Program-made: the position numbers and the translations under genes
Notes under the pieces: generated by a model
The model's input: only the letters and a program-made list of their open reading frames with translations
Database searches by the model: none
What the model was told of the DNA's origin: nothing
Shown: positions 1-8,973 of the stretch, piece by piece
How the letters are laid out: each line of letters opens with the position of its first letter
Position numbering within the stretch: the stretch's first letter is position 1
NCBI GenBank assembly: GCA_900540045.1
Contig: UQEF01000018.1
Coordinates: forward strand, 1-36,105
Origin: an uncultured Eubacteriales bacterium
GTDB lineage: Bacteria; Bacillota; Clostridia; Christensenellales; Aristaeellaceae
Length of the DNA stretch: 36,105 nt
Direction of reading: 5' to 3'

Positions 1-1
1 C

Positions 2-1120
2 AACCAGCTGCTGGTGGAGATGGACGGCTTTACGATGAACGAGGGCGTCATCGTCATGGCGGCCACCAACCGCCGCGATATCCTCGACCCCGCCCTGCTG
101 CGTCCCGGCCGCTTCGACCGGCAGGTGACCGTAAACTATCCGGATTTGGAAGGTCGCGTGGATATCCTCAAGGTGCACAGCCGCGGCAAGGCGCTGGAAA
201 AGGACGTCGATCTGGAGAACATCGCCAAGCGCATGCCCTATTCCAGCGGCGCCGATCTGGAAAACGTGATGAATGAAGGCGCCATTCTGGCCGTACGCCG
301 CAAGAAGAAAAAGATCAGCCAGCAGGATCTGGTGGACGCGGTGAGCCGCGTGCAGATGGGTCCCGAAAAGCGCAGCCACAAGGTAACCCCGCGTGACCGC
401 AAGACCACCGCCTATCATGAAGCCGGTCATGCGGTGATCGCCAATCTCCTGCCTGAATGCGACGACGTGCATCTGGTCACCATCGTGCCGCGCGGCCAGG
501 CGGGCGGCTATACGCTCAGCCTGCCCAGCGAGGAAAACGACAACTACAGCCGCACCGCCCTGCTGGGCATGGTCACCATGGCGCTGGGCGGACACGCGGC
601 CGAGCATGTGTCGCTCGATGATATCTACACCGGCGCTTCCAGCGACATCAAGCGCGCTACCGAGCTGTGCCGCCGGATGGTGACGCAGTTCGGCATGAGC
701 GATTCCATCGGCACCATGTACCTGGGCAGCGACCAGGAGGTGTTCGTAGGCATGGAGTTCGGCCAGAGCCGCGAGTACAGCGAGCAGAGCGCCGCCGCGA
801 TAGATCAGGAGGTCAAGCGCCTGCTGGACGAGTGTTACGCGCGCGCCTGCAAGCTGCTCAAGGATCATATGGATAAGCTTATCGCCGTTGCCGAGGCGCT
901 GTTGGAACGCGACACGCTGACCCGCGCGGACTTTGAGTGCGTGATGCGGGGCGAGCCGCTTCCGCCCATGACCGATGTGGAAAAGATGCAGCCCTCCAGC
1001 GAAGCGCAGGCCGATCCCACGCCGGATGCGCAGACCGATGGCGCGGTGAGCCCCGGCTTTGCCACCCAGGACGCGCAAGAGGATGGCGATCCCTTTGTGG
1101 AACCCCAGGACGGGGAATGA
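2..1120 (+). CDS. ftsH: ATP-dependent zinc metalloprotease FtsH, 3' part (5' end outside window)
   Basis: Membrane-bound AAA+ protease that unfolds and degrades membrane and short-lived cytosolic proteins. The frame is open from base 2, giving 372 visible residues, so the N-terminal membrane segments, Walker A and most of the AAA domain lie upstream. What remains starts in the AAA second region of homology ([20 protein letters not shown], with the arginine fingers). The M41 peptidase domain follows, with the zinc motif HEAGH at visible residues 139-143 and the third-ligand region [10 protein letters not shown]. The last ~50 residues are an acidic, Pro/Gln/Asp-rich tail after the peptidase helices; such tails vary in the family. 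The PHP gene starts 4 bp after the stop, so ftsH probably heads or belongs to the operon that runs to 5.3 kb. Identification is secure. Confidence 0.97.
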   Translation, partial: NQLLVEMDGFTMNEGVIVMAATNRRDILDPALLRPGRFDRQVTVNYPDLEGRVDILKVHSRGKALEKDVDLENIAKRMPYSSGADLENVMNEGAILAVRRKKKKISQQDLVDAVSRVQMGPEKRSHKVTPRDRKTTAYHEAGHAVIANLLPECDDVHLVTIVPRGQAGGYTLSLPSEENDNYSRTALLGMVTMALGGHAAEHVSLDDIYTGASSDIKRATELCRRMVTQFGMSDSIGTMYLGSDQEVFVGMEFGQSREYSEQSAAAIDQEVKRLLDECYARACKLLKDHMDKLIAVAEALLERDTLTRADFECVMRGEPLPPMTDVEKMQPSSEAQADPTPDAQTDGAVSPGFATQDAQEDGDPFVEPQDGE

Positions 1121-1124
1121 AGCC

Positions 1125-2036
1125 GTGAGCCGGGCGGACCTGCATGTGCACAGCAGTTATTCCGACGGGCTGAAAACCCCGGAGCGGCTTTGTGCCATCG
1201 CCGGCCGCCTGGGCATCACGCATCTGGCGCTGTGCGACCATGATACGGTGGACGGGCTGGACGCCATGGCACGGGCCGTCCGGGAGGAAAACCGGGCACG
1301 TGCATCGCGCGGCCAGCCCTTGCTCACGCTGATTCCCGGCGTGGAGATCAGCACCGGCCCCGGCGGACGCACGCACCTGCTGGCCTATGGCGCCAGTGGG
1401 CGAAACGCACCTCTGGCGGCGTTTCTGGCCGGCGTATCCGCGGAGCGCCGGATGCGCGCCGGGCGCATTCTGGATCGGCTGGCGGAAGCAGGCCTGACCG
1501 TAACGCCCAAGATGCGTACGCTTGCGGACATTCCCAGCGTGGGCCGTGCCCATTTTGCGCGCGCACTGGTGGAAAGCGGCCAGGCGCGCGACGTGCATCA
1601 GGCCTTTGATCGCTACCTGTCCGAGGGGCGGCCCGGATATGTGCCGCGCGCATCCCTTCCCACCGGCGATACGGTGGCGGCACTGAGCGGCATGGGACTG
1701 GTTGTGGTGCTGGCGCACCCCATGCGCCTGGAGATGGAACGGGAAGCCCTTTACGCGCTCATTCGGGAATGGAAGGCCCGCGGCCTCAGGGGTGTGGAGG
1801 CGTATCATCCCTCTGCCGGACGGCGCGGAGCGCGGCTGCTGGACGCCCTGGCACGGGAGGAAGGGCTGATGGTGACCGGCGGAAGCGATTATCATGGCGA
1901 CGCGGGCACACGCGCCCGCATGGGCCGCCTGCCCTGCGGCTGGCGTACCTTGGAGCGCGACATAGCCGCGCTGATGGCGGCGGTGGATCTGGCCGCACCG
2001 ATAGACCACTTGCAAAAGGAGCAGCAGGATGTATAA
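1125..2036 (+). CDS. PHP-domain metal-dependent phosphoesterase
   Basis: A 303-residue PHP-domain protein, the TrpH/YciV-like group that hydrolyses phosphoesters such as 3',5'-nucleoside bisphosphates or short oligonucleotides; the substrate here is not fixed by sequence. Metal-binding motifs in order are HVHSSYSDG (residues 7-15), CDHDTVDGL (37-45), PGVEIS (71-76), THLLAYG (83-89), VLAHPM in the middle and GGSDYHGD near the C-terminus. I chose the GTG at 1125 because it sits just before the first metal motif and follows a GGGG-type Shine-Dalgarno in the ftsH tail. A longer reading from 1059 would add 22 residues lying inside ftsH in another frame. The 3' end overlaps the VanW gene by 8 bp, so translation is probably coupled. 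Confidence 0.88.
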   Translation: MSRADLHVHSSYSDGLKTPERLCAIAGRLGITHLALCDHDTVDGLDAMARAVREENRARASRGQPLLTLIPGVEISTGPGGRTHLLAYGASGRNAPLAAFLAGVSAERRMRAGRILDRLAEAGLTVTPKMRTLADIPSVGRAHFARALVESGQARDVHQAFDRYLSEGRPGYVPRASLPTGDTVAALSGMGLVVVLAHPMRLEMEREALYALIREWKARGLRGVEAYHPSAGRRGARLLDALAREEGLMVTGGSDYHGDAGTRARMGRLPCGWRTLERDIAALMAAVDLAAPIDHLQKEQQDV

Positions 2037-3651
2037 CCAGGGATACCGTCCCCAGCCGGGGCAGACAAAGAGCGGCTATTACGATGCGCAAGGCAACTGG
2101 TATGTGCCCGCGCCCGGCCAGGGTCAGCCCGTCCAGCCGCAGAAGCGGCGCGCCTCCCAGCCGCCGCGGGACGCCGGCGGAAAGGGCAGGAAACCGCGCA
2201 AAAAGCGCAGCCTCAAATGGCAGCTCATCAAGGTGCTGCTGGTGCTGATCCTGCTGGCCGGCGCGGGTGTGTACGGCTACATCTGGAAAATTCAGAGCGA
2301 TGTGCGCCCGTATCTCAACGTGTTTCTGGACAACGTGAGCGTGGACGGTATCGACCTCTCCGGCCTGACCTGGGCGGAGGGGAGCCAGCTGGTCTGGGAC
2401 CATGTGAACCAGAAGCAAAACGGCTGGTATGTGCGCCTGCGCAACGCCAACGGACAGTACAAGGACATTACCGCCCAGACGCTGGGCATCTCTTTTGATC
2501 CCACGGCAGCGTTGAATGCTGCATGGGCCATCGGCCATGATGTGGACGGCGAGGAACGCAAGGACATCTTCCAGCTGAAGGAAGAGATCGAAGCGGCCCA
2601 GAACACCCAGAACGCCTTTTTCAGCGCTCAGCAGAGCGCGAATACCGCCCCCATCGACGAGATCTTGCAGACGCTGGAAACCGCTGCCTATCGTGCGCCC
2701 AGCGACGCCTATATTGTCAGCTTTAATCCCGATGACAGCGCCAATCCCTTTACCTTCCAGCAGGAGGTCTATGGCCAGCGGCTGGACACTACCGCCGTGC
2801 GCGAGCGCATCCTGCAGATGGTGCAGAACCTGGAAAGCGGCGAGGTGCTGCTTGAGCCCGAAACCATCGCGCCCAACGTGACCGTGGCCGATCTGCAAAA
2901 GACCGTGGAGCTGCGCTACCGCGCCACCACGCCGATTTCCAGCGCCTCTACCGAGGACCGCACCGAAAACATCCGTATCGCCTTTGCCAAGATCAACGGA
3001 ATGAGCATTCCCAACGGCAGCAAGTTCAGCTTCAACGACACCGTCGGTCCCCGCAACTTCAGTACCGGCTTTTTGCCCGCCATCGAATATGCCTACGGGG
3101 CCGAGCAGTGGGGGTGGGGCGGCGGCGTATGCCAGGCCAGCACCACGGTGTATCTGGCGGCTATCCAGGGCGGCATGACCATCCTCAGCCGTGAGCCGCA
3201 TTCCATGGCCGTCAGCTACACGGAATACGGCAAGGATGCCACCGTCAGCGACACCCGCGGCCGCGAGATCGACTTTTCCTTCCGCAACGAATCCGGCGGC
3301 ACGGTGTATCTGGCGGCGCATGTCATCGGTTCGGGCAGAAAGAACCTTCAGTGCGAGGTGCGCCTCTACGGCCCGTCCCTCAACGGCACCACCTACGAGC
3401 TGGTGACGGAAACCGTCGAGGTTATCCCAAAGCCGGAGGAAGCCATCATGAAGGAAGACGAGGACGCCACCTACGTGACTTATGTGGATGAAACCAAAAC
3501 CATCAAGGGCCGCGAGGGCTACAAGGTGGACGCCTATCTGATCACCTATGCGGACGGTGTGGAAACCGGCCGCGAAAAGGTCAGCAGCGACACCTATCCC
3601 GCCAAGGCGGATACCGTATACGTAGGCGTGACCCCACGGGAGGAAATGTGA
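2029..3651 (+). CDS. VanW family protein with PGDB-like and G5 domains
   Basis: A 540-residue membrane-anchored envelope protein. Residues 1-60 are a Gly/Gln/Pro-rich then Lys/Arg-rich cytoplasmic tail. Residues 66-86 form one hydrophobic segment (VLLVLILLAGAGVYGYI), with the rest outside. Next comes a region resembling the putative peptidoglycan-binding domain that precedes VanW in YoaR-type proteins. The VanW domain follows, with GWGGGVCQASTTVYLAA and the later SREPHSMAVSY motif. A C-terminal G5 domain ends in YPAKADTVYVG. VanW is named from vancomycin-resistance clusters, but its chemistry is unsettled and such proteins are common in Clostridia without resistance, so resistance should not be assumed. 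The start ATG at 2029 has AAGGAG just upstream. It overlaps the next gene by 4 bp. Confidence 0.92.
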   Translation: MYNQGYRPQPGQTKSGYYDAQGNWYVPAPGQGQPVQPQKRRASQPPRDAGGKGRKPRKKRSLKWQLIKVLLVLILLAGAGVYGYIWKIQSDVRPYLNVFLDNVSVDGIDLSGLTWAEGSQLVWDHVNQKQNGWYVRLRNANGQYKDITAQTLGISFDPTAALNAAWAIGHDVDGEERKDIFQLKEEIEAAQNTQNAFFSAQQSANTAPIDEILQTLETAAYRAPSDAYIVSFNPDDSANPFTFQQEVYGQRLDTTAVRERILQMVQNLESGEVLLEPETIAPNVTVADLQKTVELRYRATTPISSASTEDRTENIRIAFAKINGMSIPNGSKFSFNDTVGPRNFSTGFLPAIEYAYGAEQWGWGGGVCQASTTVYLAAIQGGMTILSREPHSMAVSYTEYGKDATVSDTRGREIDFSFRNESGGTVYLAAHVIGSGRKNLQCEVRLYGPSLNGTTYELVTETVEVIPKPEEAIMKEDEDATYVTYVDETKTIKGREGYKVDAYLITYADGVETGREKVSSDTYPAKADTVYVGVTPREEM

Positions 3652-4394
3652 AAACAACGCTGGGATGCATCCGCCGCGCGGATGAGGACTTTCATATGAT
3701 TCAGCCGGGCGACCGCATTGGCGTGGGCGTGAGCGGAGGGAAGGACAGCCTGCTGCTCTTGCGCGCGCTGGCGCTGTACCGCTACGTGCGCCATCACGAC
3801 TTTACCATGACGGTCCTGATGCTGACCATGGGCAGGGAAAAGCCGGATGCCTCCGCCATCGAGGCGCTGTGCCGCGAGCTGGATGTGCCCATCGTCATCC
3901 GTCATACCGAGATTTACGAGATTCTCTTTGAATGGCGCAAGGACCCCAATCCCTGCGCGCTGTGCGCCAAGATGCGCCGCGGCATGCTGTGCGACATGTG
4001 TACCGACAGGGGCCTGAACAAGCTGGCGCTGGGCCATCACCGTGAGGACGCGCTGGAGACGCTGATGATGAGCGTGATTTTCGAGGGGCGTCTGCACACC
4101 TTCCATCCCTGCTCCTATATGAGCCGCAGCAATCTGACGGTCATCCGTCCGCTGATCTATGTGCCGGAAAAGCACATCATCCACATGCGGCGCGAGCTGG
4201 ACCTGCCCGTTATCAAAAATCCCTGTCCCGCCAATGGCCATACCAAGCGCCAGGAGATGAAGGATCTGCTGTCCTTCCTCTGCAAGCGGTATCCCAATTT
4301 AAAGGAAAGCATGCTCAGCGCTCTGAAAAATGAGGCGCAGTACGGCCTGTGGAACCGTTCGGGCCCGGGCGTTGACGCTCCGGCAGAAAGGTGA
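3648..4394 (+). CDS. TtcA-like tRNA 2-thiocytidine biosynthesis ATPase (PP-loop)
   Basis: A 248-residue PP-loop ATPase of the TtcA/TilS superfamily. TtcA enzymes adenylate cytidine 32 of tRNA and replace its oxygen with sulfur using a 4Fe-4S cluster. The PP-loop SGGKDS lies near residues 28-33 (GVGVSGGKDSLLLL). The TtcA-type cysteine signature is CALCAKMRRGMLCDMC, two CxxC pairs in which the first corresponds to the cluster ligands. A third cysteine sits in KNPCPANGHTKR near residue 190, as in TtcA. These cysteines favour TtcA over TilS. The GTG start at 3648 overlaps the VanW stop (GTGA) with GGGAGGAAA ahead. Function on C32 specifically is family inference; other thiolation targets are possible. 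Confidence 0.85.
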   Translation: MKTTLGCIRRADEDFHMIQPGDRIGVGVSGGKDSLLLLRALALYRYVRHHDFTMTVLMLTMGREKPDASAIEALCRELDVPIVIRHTEIYEILFEWRKDPNPCALCAKMRRGMLCDMCTDRGLNKLALGHHREDALETLMMSVIFEGRLHTFHPCSYMSRSNLTVIRPLIYVPEKHIIHMRRELDLPVIKNPCPANGHTKRQEMKDLLSFLCKRYPNLKESMLSALKNEAQYGLWNRSGPGVDAPAER

Positions 4395-4438
4395 TACACT
4401 GGAGCGCATCCCATTTTTTGAAAGGAAGCTCACAGCGA

Positions 4439-5317
4439 ATGAAACTGATCAATCAGGTTCTGCGCGGCGTGGTCATCGGTGTGGCAAACATCATCCCCGG
4501 CGTGTCCGGCGGCACGATGATGGTGTCAATGGGGATTTATGACACGCTGATTCACTGCATCACCCACCTTTTCAGCGAGTTCAGGCAGAGCGTGAAAACC
4601 CTGCTCCCCTACGCTGTGGGCATGCTGCTCGGCATCGTGGCGCTGGCCAGCCTGCTCAAATTCCTTTTCGCCAACTATCCCTTGCCTACCTCCACCACCT
4701 TCATCGGCCTCATCCTGGGCGGACTCAACCCGCTGCTGGCCAAGATCCGGCATAAAAAGCTGGGCGGCGTTTCCATCGGGGTGTTCGTGTTGTTCTTCGC
4801 GGGCATCATCGCCATGGCGCTCACCGGCGACGTATCCAACCCCGACACCATCACGGTGGATGTGGGGCAGATGGTCATTCTGCTGGTGATGGGCGCGGTT
4901 GCGGCTGCCACGATGATCATCCCCGGCGTATCGGGCAGCATGGTGCTGATGCTGCTGGGCTATTATCATCCCGTGCTCAACGCCGTGGACACCCTGAAAA
5001 ACGCTGTATTCGGACTGGACTTTGCCGCCATGGGCGGTCCGGTTCTGATGCTGGTGCCCTTCTGTGTGGGCGTGGTGCTGGGTATCTTTGGCGTGGCGAA
5101 GCTGATTGAGTGGCTGTTGTCCCGCTTCCCCACGCAGACCTATTGCGCCGTGCTGGGGCTGGTGGTGGCTTCGCCCGTGGCGATCCTTCTGCGCACGGAC
5201 ATGACCGGTGTCAGCTGGCTCATGATCCTGATCAGCCTGGTCACCTTTGCCCTCGGCTTTGCGGCCGCGATGGCGCTGGCCCGCAGCAGCGCCGGTGCGG
5301 AGGAACCCAGGGCCTGA
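4439..5317 (+). CDS. DUF368 membrane protein, PopT-type polyprenyl-phosphate transporter
   Basis: A 292-residue polytopic membrane protein of the DUF368 family. Members were recently shown to act as undecaprenyl-phosphate translocases (PopT), returning the lipid carrier to the cytoplasmic face for peptidoglycan and teichoic-acid synthesis. The family hallmark is duplicated and present in both halves: ANIIPGVSGGTMM near residue 16 and IIPGVSGSMVLMLLGYY near the middle. Around eight hydrophobic segments are visible. I chose ATG 4439, preceded by AAAGGAAG, rather than the GTG at 4391, because the upstream extension is hydrophilic and overlaps the ttcA-like stop. It is the last gene of the ftsH-to-DUF368 run and is followed by a terminator. 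The role in carrier recycling is inferred from the family. Confidence 0.9.
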   Translation: MKLINQVLRGVVIGVANIIPGVSGGTMMVSMGIYDTLIHCITHLFSEFRQSVKTLLPYAVGMLLGIVALASLLKFLFANYPLPTSTTFIGLILGGLNPLLAKIRHKKLGGVSIGVFVLFFAGIIAMALTGDVSNPDTITVDVGQMVILLVMGAVAAATMIIPGVSGSMVLMLLGYYHPVLNAVDTLKNAVFGLDFAAMGGPVLMLVPFCVGVVLGIFGVAKLIEWLLSRFPTQTYCAVLGLVVASPVAILLRTDMTGVSWLMILISLVTFALGFAAAMALARSSAGAEEPRA

Positions 5318-5332
5318 CAATCCCATAGATAC

Positions 5333-5379
5333 AGCCGTCTCCTGCGCGGGCACACGCCCGGGTGCCGGGGACGGCTTTT
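5333..5379 (+). terminator. Rho-independent terminator after the DUF368 gene
   Basis: A 10-bp stem AGCCGTCTCC / GGGGACGGCT (5333-5342 with 5367-5376, one G-U pair) encloses a smaller GGGC/GCCC hairpin and runs into four T residues. It lies 15 bp after the DUF368 stop codon. Confidence 0.7.
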
Positions 5380-5422
5380 GCCAACAAAGGAGAGGGTACC
5401 GGCGCCCGGGTTCCCCGCCCCC

Positions 5423-5451
5423 TTGAAAGGGCTGCCATTTTCGGGTATACT
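5423..5451 (+). promoter_or_regulatory. Sigma-A-type promoter of fhs
   Basis: TTGAAA at 5423-5428 and TATACT at 5446-5451 are separated by exactly 17 bp. The pair lies between the upstream terminator and the fhs start, leaving a leader of about 65-70 nt. Confidence 0.75.
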
Positions 5452-5525
5452 GATAGTATTCGCTTGCAGTGGCAAGCTGTTTCTTCTTTCCTTACTTTCG
5501 ATGTGCAGAAAGGTGCGTGCACAAT

Positions 5526-7196
5526 ATGGCGACGGACTTGGAAATCGCGCGCGAAGCAAAGCTGGAATCCATTGAAAACATCGCCCGGACCGCGGGCTTT
5601 CTGCCGGAGACCGTTTCTCCCTACGGACGTTATGTAGCCAAGATCGACCAGCGCGCATATGCGGATTTGCCGCAGCGCGCAAAGCTGGTGCTGGTCACGG
5701 CCATCAACCCCACCCCTGCGGGTGAGGGCAAAACCACCGTGTCCGTCGCCCTGGCCGACGGCATGCGCTGTATCGGCAAAAACGCCATGCTGGCCCTGCG
5801 CGAGCCGTCGCTGGGCCCGGTGTTTGGCATGAAGGGCGGCGCGACGGGCGGCGGCTATGCCCAGGTGGTGCCCATGGAGAGCATCAACCTGCACTTTACC
5901 GGCGACCTGCACGCCATCACCGCGGCCAACAACCTGCTGTGCGCCATGGTGGATAACCACATTCAGCAGGGCAACGCCCTGGGCATTGATCCCCGGCGGG
6001 TGTGTTTCCGCCATTGCCTGGATGTCAATGACCGGCAGCTGCGCCATATCGTGCAGGGCCTGGGCGGCACGCAGAACGGCACCCCGCGCGAGGACGGCTT
6101 TGACATCACCGCCGCCAGCGAGGTCATGGCCACCTTCTGTCTCGCTTCCAACCTCAAGGACCTCAAGGCGCGTCTGGGTCGCATCGTGGTCGCGCGCACG
6201 TATCAGGGCGCGCCGGTCACGGCGGGCGAGGTAGGCGCGGCGGGGGCGATGACGGCGCTTCTGCGCGACGCGTTCAGCCCCAACCTCATCCAGACCATCG
6301 GTCACACCCCCTGCCTGATGCATGGCGGACCCTTCGCCAACATCGCGCACGGCTGCAACAGCGTAGCCGCCACCCGGCTGGCGCTGCGGATGTCCGACTA
6401 TACGGTGACGGAGGCGGGCTTCGGCGCGGATCTGGGCGCGGAAAAGTTCCTGGATATCAAATGCCGCATGAACGGCCTGTGGCCCAACGTGATCGTGCTG
6501 GTGGCCACGGTGCGCGCGCTCAAGCACCACGGCGGGGCCGCCAAGGGCACCTATGCCCAGCCCAACCCCGAAGCGCTCAAGGCCGGCATGGCCAACCTGC
6601 TCAGCCATGTGAAAAATATCCGCCAGGTATGGCAGACCCCTGTGGTGGTGGCGCTCAACCGCTTCGCCACCGATACGGCGGAGGAGCTGGATCTGGTCGC
6701 CGCTCAGCTTGCGGAGCAGGGTGTGGCCTGCGCTCCCTGCAACGGCTGGGCCGAGGGCGGCAAGGGGACCACGGAGCTGGCAAAGCTGGTTTGCGAAGCT
6801 GCCGACGCCAACCCCGCGCCGGTTCCCAGCTACACCTATCCCGATGAAGCCCCGCTCAAGGACAAAATCCGCGCGGTGGCTACCCGCATCTATCATGCCG
6901 CGGAGGTGAGCTTCGCGCCGCAGGCCCTCAAGGACCTGGCGCAGCTGGAGGCTGACGGATATGCCAGCTGCCCCGTGTGTATCGCCAAGACGCAGTATTC
7001 CATGAGCGACGACGCCTCCCGCCTGGGCGCGCCGGAGGGATATACCCTCACCATTCGCTCGGCACGGCTCAGCGCCGGTGCGGGATTCGTGGTGGCGTTT
7101 GCGGGCAGCATCATCGCCATGCCCGGCTTGCCCAAGGTTCCCGCCGCCCTTGGCATCGACGTGGACGATCAGGGCGAAATCACGGGCCTGTTCTGA
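5526..7196 (+). CDS. fhs: Formate--tetrahydrofolate ligase
   Basis: Converts formate, tetrahydrofolate and ATP to 10-formyl-THF in the cytosol. This is the entry of formate into one-carbon metabolism and a step of the Wood-Ljungdahl methyl branch in acetogens. The protein is 556 residues, the normal family length. The nucleotide loop PTPAGEGKTT is at residues 62-71, followed by FTHFS-type segments (GPVFGMKGGATGGGYAQV, TEAGFGADLGAEKF) and a C-terminal GTIYTMPGLP-like equivalent (GSIIAMPGLPKVPAA). I took ATG 5526, which has AAAGGTG upstream; an ATG at 5469 would add 19 Cys/Phe-rich residues unlike the family. It has its own promoter. No other Wood-Ljungdahl gene is in the window, so acetogenesis cannot be concluded. 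Confidence 0.97.
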   Translation: MATDLEIAREAKLESIENIARTAGFLPETVSPYGRYVAKIDQRAYADLPQRAKLVLVTAINPTPAGEGKTTVSVALADGMRCIGKNAMLALREPSLGPVFGMKGGATGGGYAQVVPMESINLHFTGDLHAITAANNLLCAMVDNHIQQGNALGIDPRRVCFRHCLDVNDRQLRHIVQGLGGTQNGTPREDGFDITAASEVMATFCLASNLKDLKARLGRIVVARTYQGAPVTAGEVGAAGAMTALLRDAFSPNLIQTIGHTPCLMHGGPFANIAHGCNSVAATRLALRMSDYTVTEAGFGADLGAEKFLDIKCRMNGLWPNVIVLVATVRALKHHGGAAKGTYAQPNPEALKAGMANLLSHVKNIRQVWQTPVVVALNRFATDTAEELDLVAAQLAEQGVACAPCNGWAEGGKGTTELAKLVCEAADANPAPVPSYTYPDEAPLKDKIRAVATRIYHAAEVSFAPQALKDLAQLEADGYASCPVCIAKTQYSMSDDASRLGAPEGYTLTIRSARLSAGAGFVVAFAGSIIAMPGLPKVPAALGIDVDDQGEITGLF

Positions 7197-7268
7197 GCTT
7201 TTCCATTGCATTCAGATGATTCTGCGCAGCACACCGCCAAGCGTTGTGCGCTTATAAGGAGGTTTCCC

Positions 7269-7760
7269 ATGCAAAGCCTGCAAATGCAACTGTTACATCT
7301 GCTTCAGGAGGATTGCCGCCTGCCTTTGGAGAAATTGGCAGTGATGATCGGCTCCACCGTAGAGACCGTAGCGACCGTGATTGACGACATGGAGCGCAAC
7401 GGCATCATCCTGCGCTATGCGCCCGTCATCAACTGGGACAAGACGGACCGCGAGCGCGTGGAGGCCATGATCGAGGTGCGCGTCACCCCGCAGCGCGACC
7501 AGGGCTTTGACGCCATCGCCGAGCGCATCTACCGTTTCGACGAGGTAAAATCGGTCTATCTCATGAGCGGGGCTTACGACCTTCTGCTGCTGGTGGAGGC
7601 GCATACCCTCAAGGAGCTGGCCTTCTTTGTCAGCACCAAACTCAGCACGCTGGAAACCGTCACGGGCACGGCAACGCATTTCGTGCTCAAGCGCTACAAA
7701 AGCGACGGCGTCATCTTTGAGGGCAATGATGGCGACAAGAGGCTGGTGGTGACGGCGTGA
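7269..7760 (+). CDS. Lrp/AsnC family transcriptional regulator
   Basis: A 163-residue regulator with an N-terminal winged helix-turn-helix (about residues 5-55, PLEKLAVMIGSTVETVATVI), then a RAM/AsnC ligand-binding domain of ~80 residues (EAMIEVRVTP, YLMSGAYDLLLLVEA). ATG 7269 has a perfect AAGGAGG six bases upstream; the longer reading from 7206 is not supported. The stop overlaps the start of the aminotransferase gene (GTGA). The same pairing occurs in Bacillus subtilis as AlaR/AlaT (YugG/YugH), where the Lrp-type protein controls the neighbouring alanine aminotransferase. By analogy this regulator probably senses an amino acid and controls the next gene; the ligand is not visible from sequence. 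Confidence 0.92.
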   Translation: MQSLQMQLLHLLQEDCRLPLEKLAVMIGSTVETVATVIDDMERNGIILRYAPVINWDKTDRERVEAMIEVRVTPQRDQGFDAIAERIYRFDEVKSVYLMSGAYDLLLLVEAHTLKELAFFVSTKLSTLETVTGTATHFVLKRYKSDGVIFEGNDGDKRLVVTA

Positions 7761-8941
7761 GCTTCGAACCTACGCGTTACCTGAACCAGACCATTCTGGC
7801 GGTGCCCAAGAGCGGTATCCGCAAATTCTTCGACGTAGCCGCCACCATGCCCGGCGCGATCTCGCTGGGCGTGGGCGAGCCGGACTTCGTCACGCCCTAT
7901 CACATCCGCAATGCGGCCATCAACAGCCTCCTGGACGGCGAAACCGCCTATACCAGCAACTGGGGACTGCTGAGCCTGCGCGAGGAAATCGCTCGCTACA
8001 TGCAGGACCGCTACCACCTGACCTATGATCCCGGGAAAGAAATTCTGGTCACGGTTGGCGCCAGCGAGGGCATTGATCTGAGCCTGCGCGTGCTGATGAA
8101 CCCCGGCGATGAGGTGCTCATCCCCGAACCCAGTTACGTCAGCTATGCGCCGGGCGTGGTATTTGCGGGCGGCGTGCCCGTGCCCGTGCCCACCAGCGAA
8201 CAGAACGGCTTTGCGCTGATGCCCGAAGCGCTGGACGCCGCCGTGACGCCCCGCACCAAGGCCGTGATTCTGCCCTATCCCAACAACCCCACCGGCGCGG
8301 TGCTGGACCGCCCGCTGCTGGAGCGCCTGCGCGACGTGTTTGTGGAAAATGACCTGATCGTGATCAGCGACGAGATCTATTCCGAGCTGACCTACACCGA
8401 GGAAGGCCATACCAGCATCGCCAGCCTGCCCGGCATGCACGAGCGCACCATCGTGCTCAACGGCTTCAGCAAGGCCTTTGCCATGACCGGCTGGCGCATG
8501 GGTTATCTGTGCGCGCCCGCCGCCTTTACCGATGTGATGTGCAAGATTCACCAGTACACCATCCTCTGCGCGCCCCGACAGGGCCAGGTAGCTGCGGAAG
8601 AGGCGCTGCGGCAGGGCCGGGAGGACGGCTATGCGGACGTGGTTTCCATGCGCGAAAGCTACAACCAGCGCCGCCGGCTGATGGTGGAGTCCTTCCGCGA
8701 CATGGGCTTGAGCTGCTTTGAGCCGTTGGGCGCGTTCTACGTGTTCCCCGGCATTCAAAAGACCGGCCTGAGCAGCGAGGACTTCTGCCAGCGCCTCCTG
8801 CGCGAAAAGAAGGTCGTCACCGTGCCCGGCACGGCCTTTGGTGCCAGCGGCGAGGGCTACATTCGCTGCAGCTATGCCACCGGCATCGCCAAGCTCACCG
8901 AGGCGCTCGACCGCATGGCGGACTTTGTGGCGTCCCTGTAA
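7757..8941 (+). CDS. Pyridoxal-phosphate aminotransferase class I/II (AlaT/YugH-like)
   Basis: A 394-residue fold-type I aminotransferase of the aspartate/alanine group. Visible PLP residues are N177 in PNNPTG, D205 and Y208 in SDEIYSEL, the Schiff-base K239 in NGFSKAFAMTGWR, and R247. A C-terminal arginine in GYIRCSYA matches the substrate carboxylate ligand. The N-terminal ISLGVGEPDFVTP motif is typical. The GTG start overlaps the regulator stop by 4 bp, so both are translated from one transcript. Given the Lrp partner, glutamate-pyruvate or glutamate-oxaloacetate transamination is the most likely reaction, but subgroup specificity cannot be read from the sequence. Confidence 0.92.
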   Translation: MSFEPTRYLNQTILAVPKSGIRKFFDVAATMPGAISLGVGEPDFVTPYHIRNAAINSLLDGETAYTSNWGLLSLREEIARYMQDRYHLTYDPGKEILVTVGASEGIDLSLRVLMNPGDEVLIPEPSYVSYAPGVVFAGGVPVPVPTSEQNGFALMPEALDAAVTPRTKAVILPYPNNPTGAVLDRPLLERLRDVFVENDLIVISDEIYSELTYTEEGHTSIASLPGMHERTIVLNGFSKAFAMTGWRMGYLCAPAAFTDVMCKIHQYTILCAPRQGQVAAEEALRQGREDGYADVVSMRESYNQRRRLMVESFRDMGLSCFEPLGAFYVFPGIQKTGLSSEDFCQRLLREKKVVTVPGTAFGASGEGYIRCSYATGIAKLTEALDRMADFVASL

Positions 8942-8973
8942 TTCCTTTCTGACCAGAACCCGGAGGTGGCCGA

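Noticed and set aside
2029..3651. Vancomycin-resistance locus
   Set aside because: VanW alone is common in Clostridia; no VanA/B ligase, VanH, VanX or VanRS gene lies in the window.
5241..7211. Open frame of 656 codons on the - strand opposite fhs
   Set aside because: Antisense shadow of a certain gene, Arg/His/Gly-rich, with no ribosome binding site or known motif.
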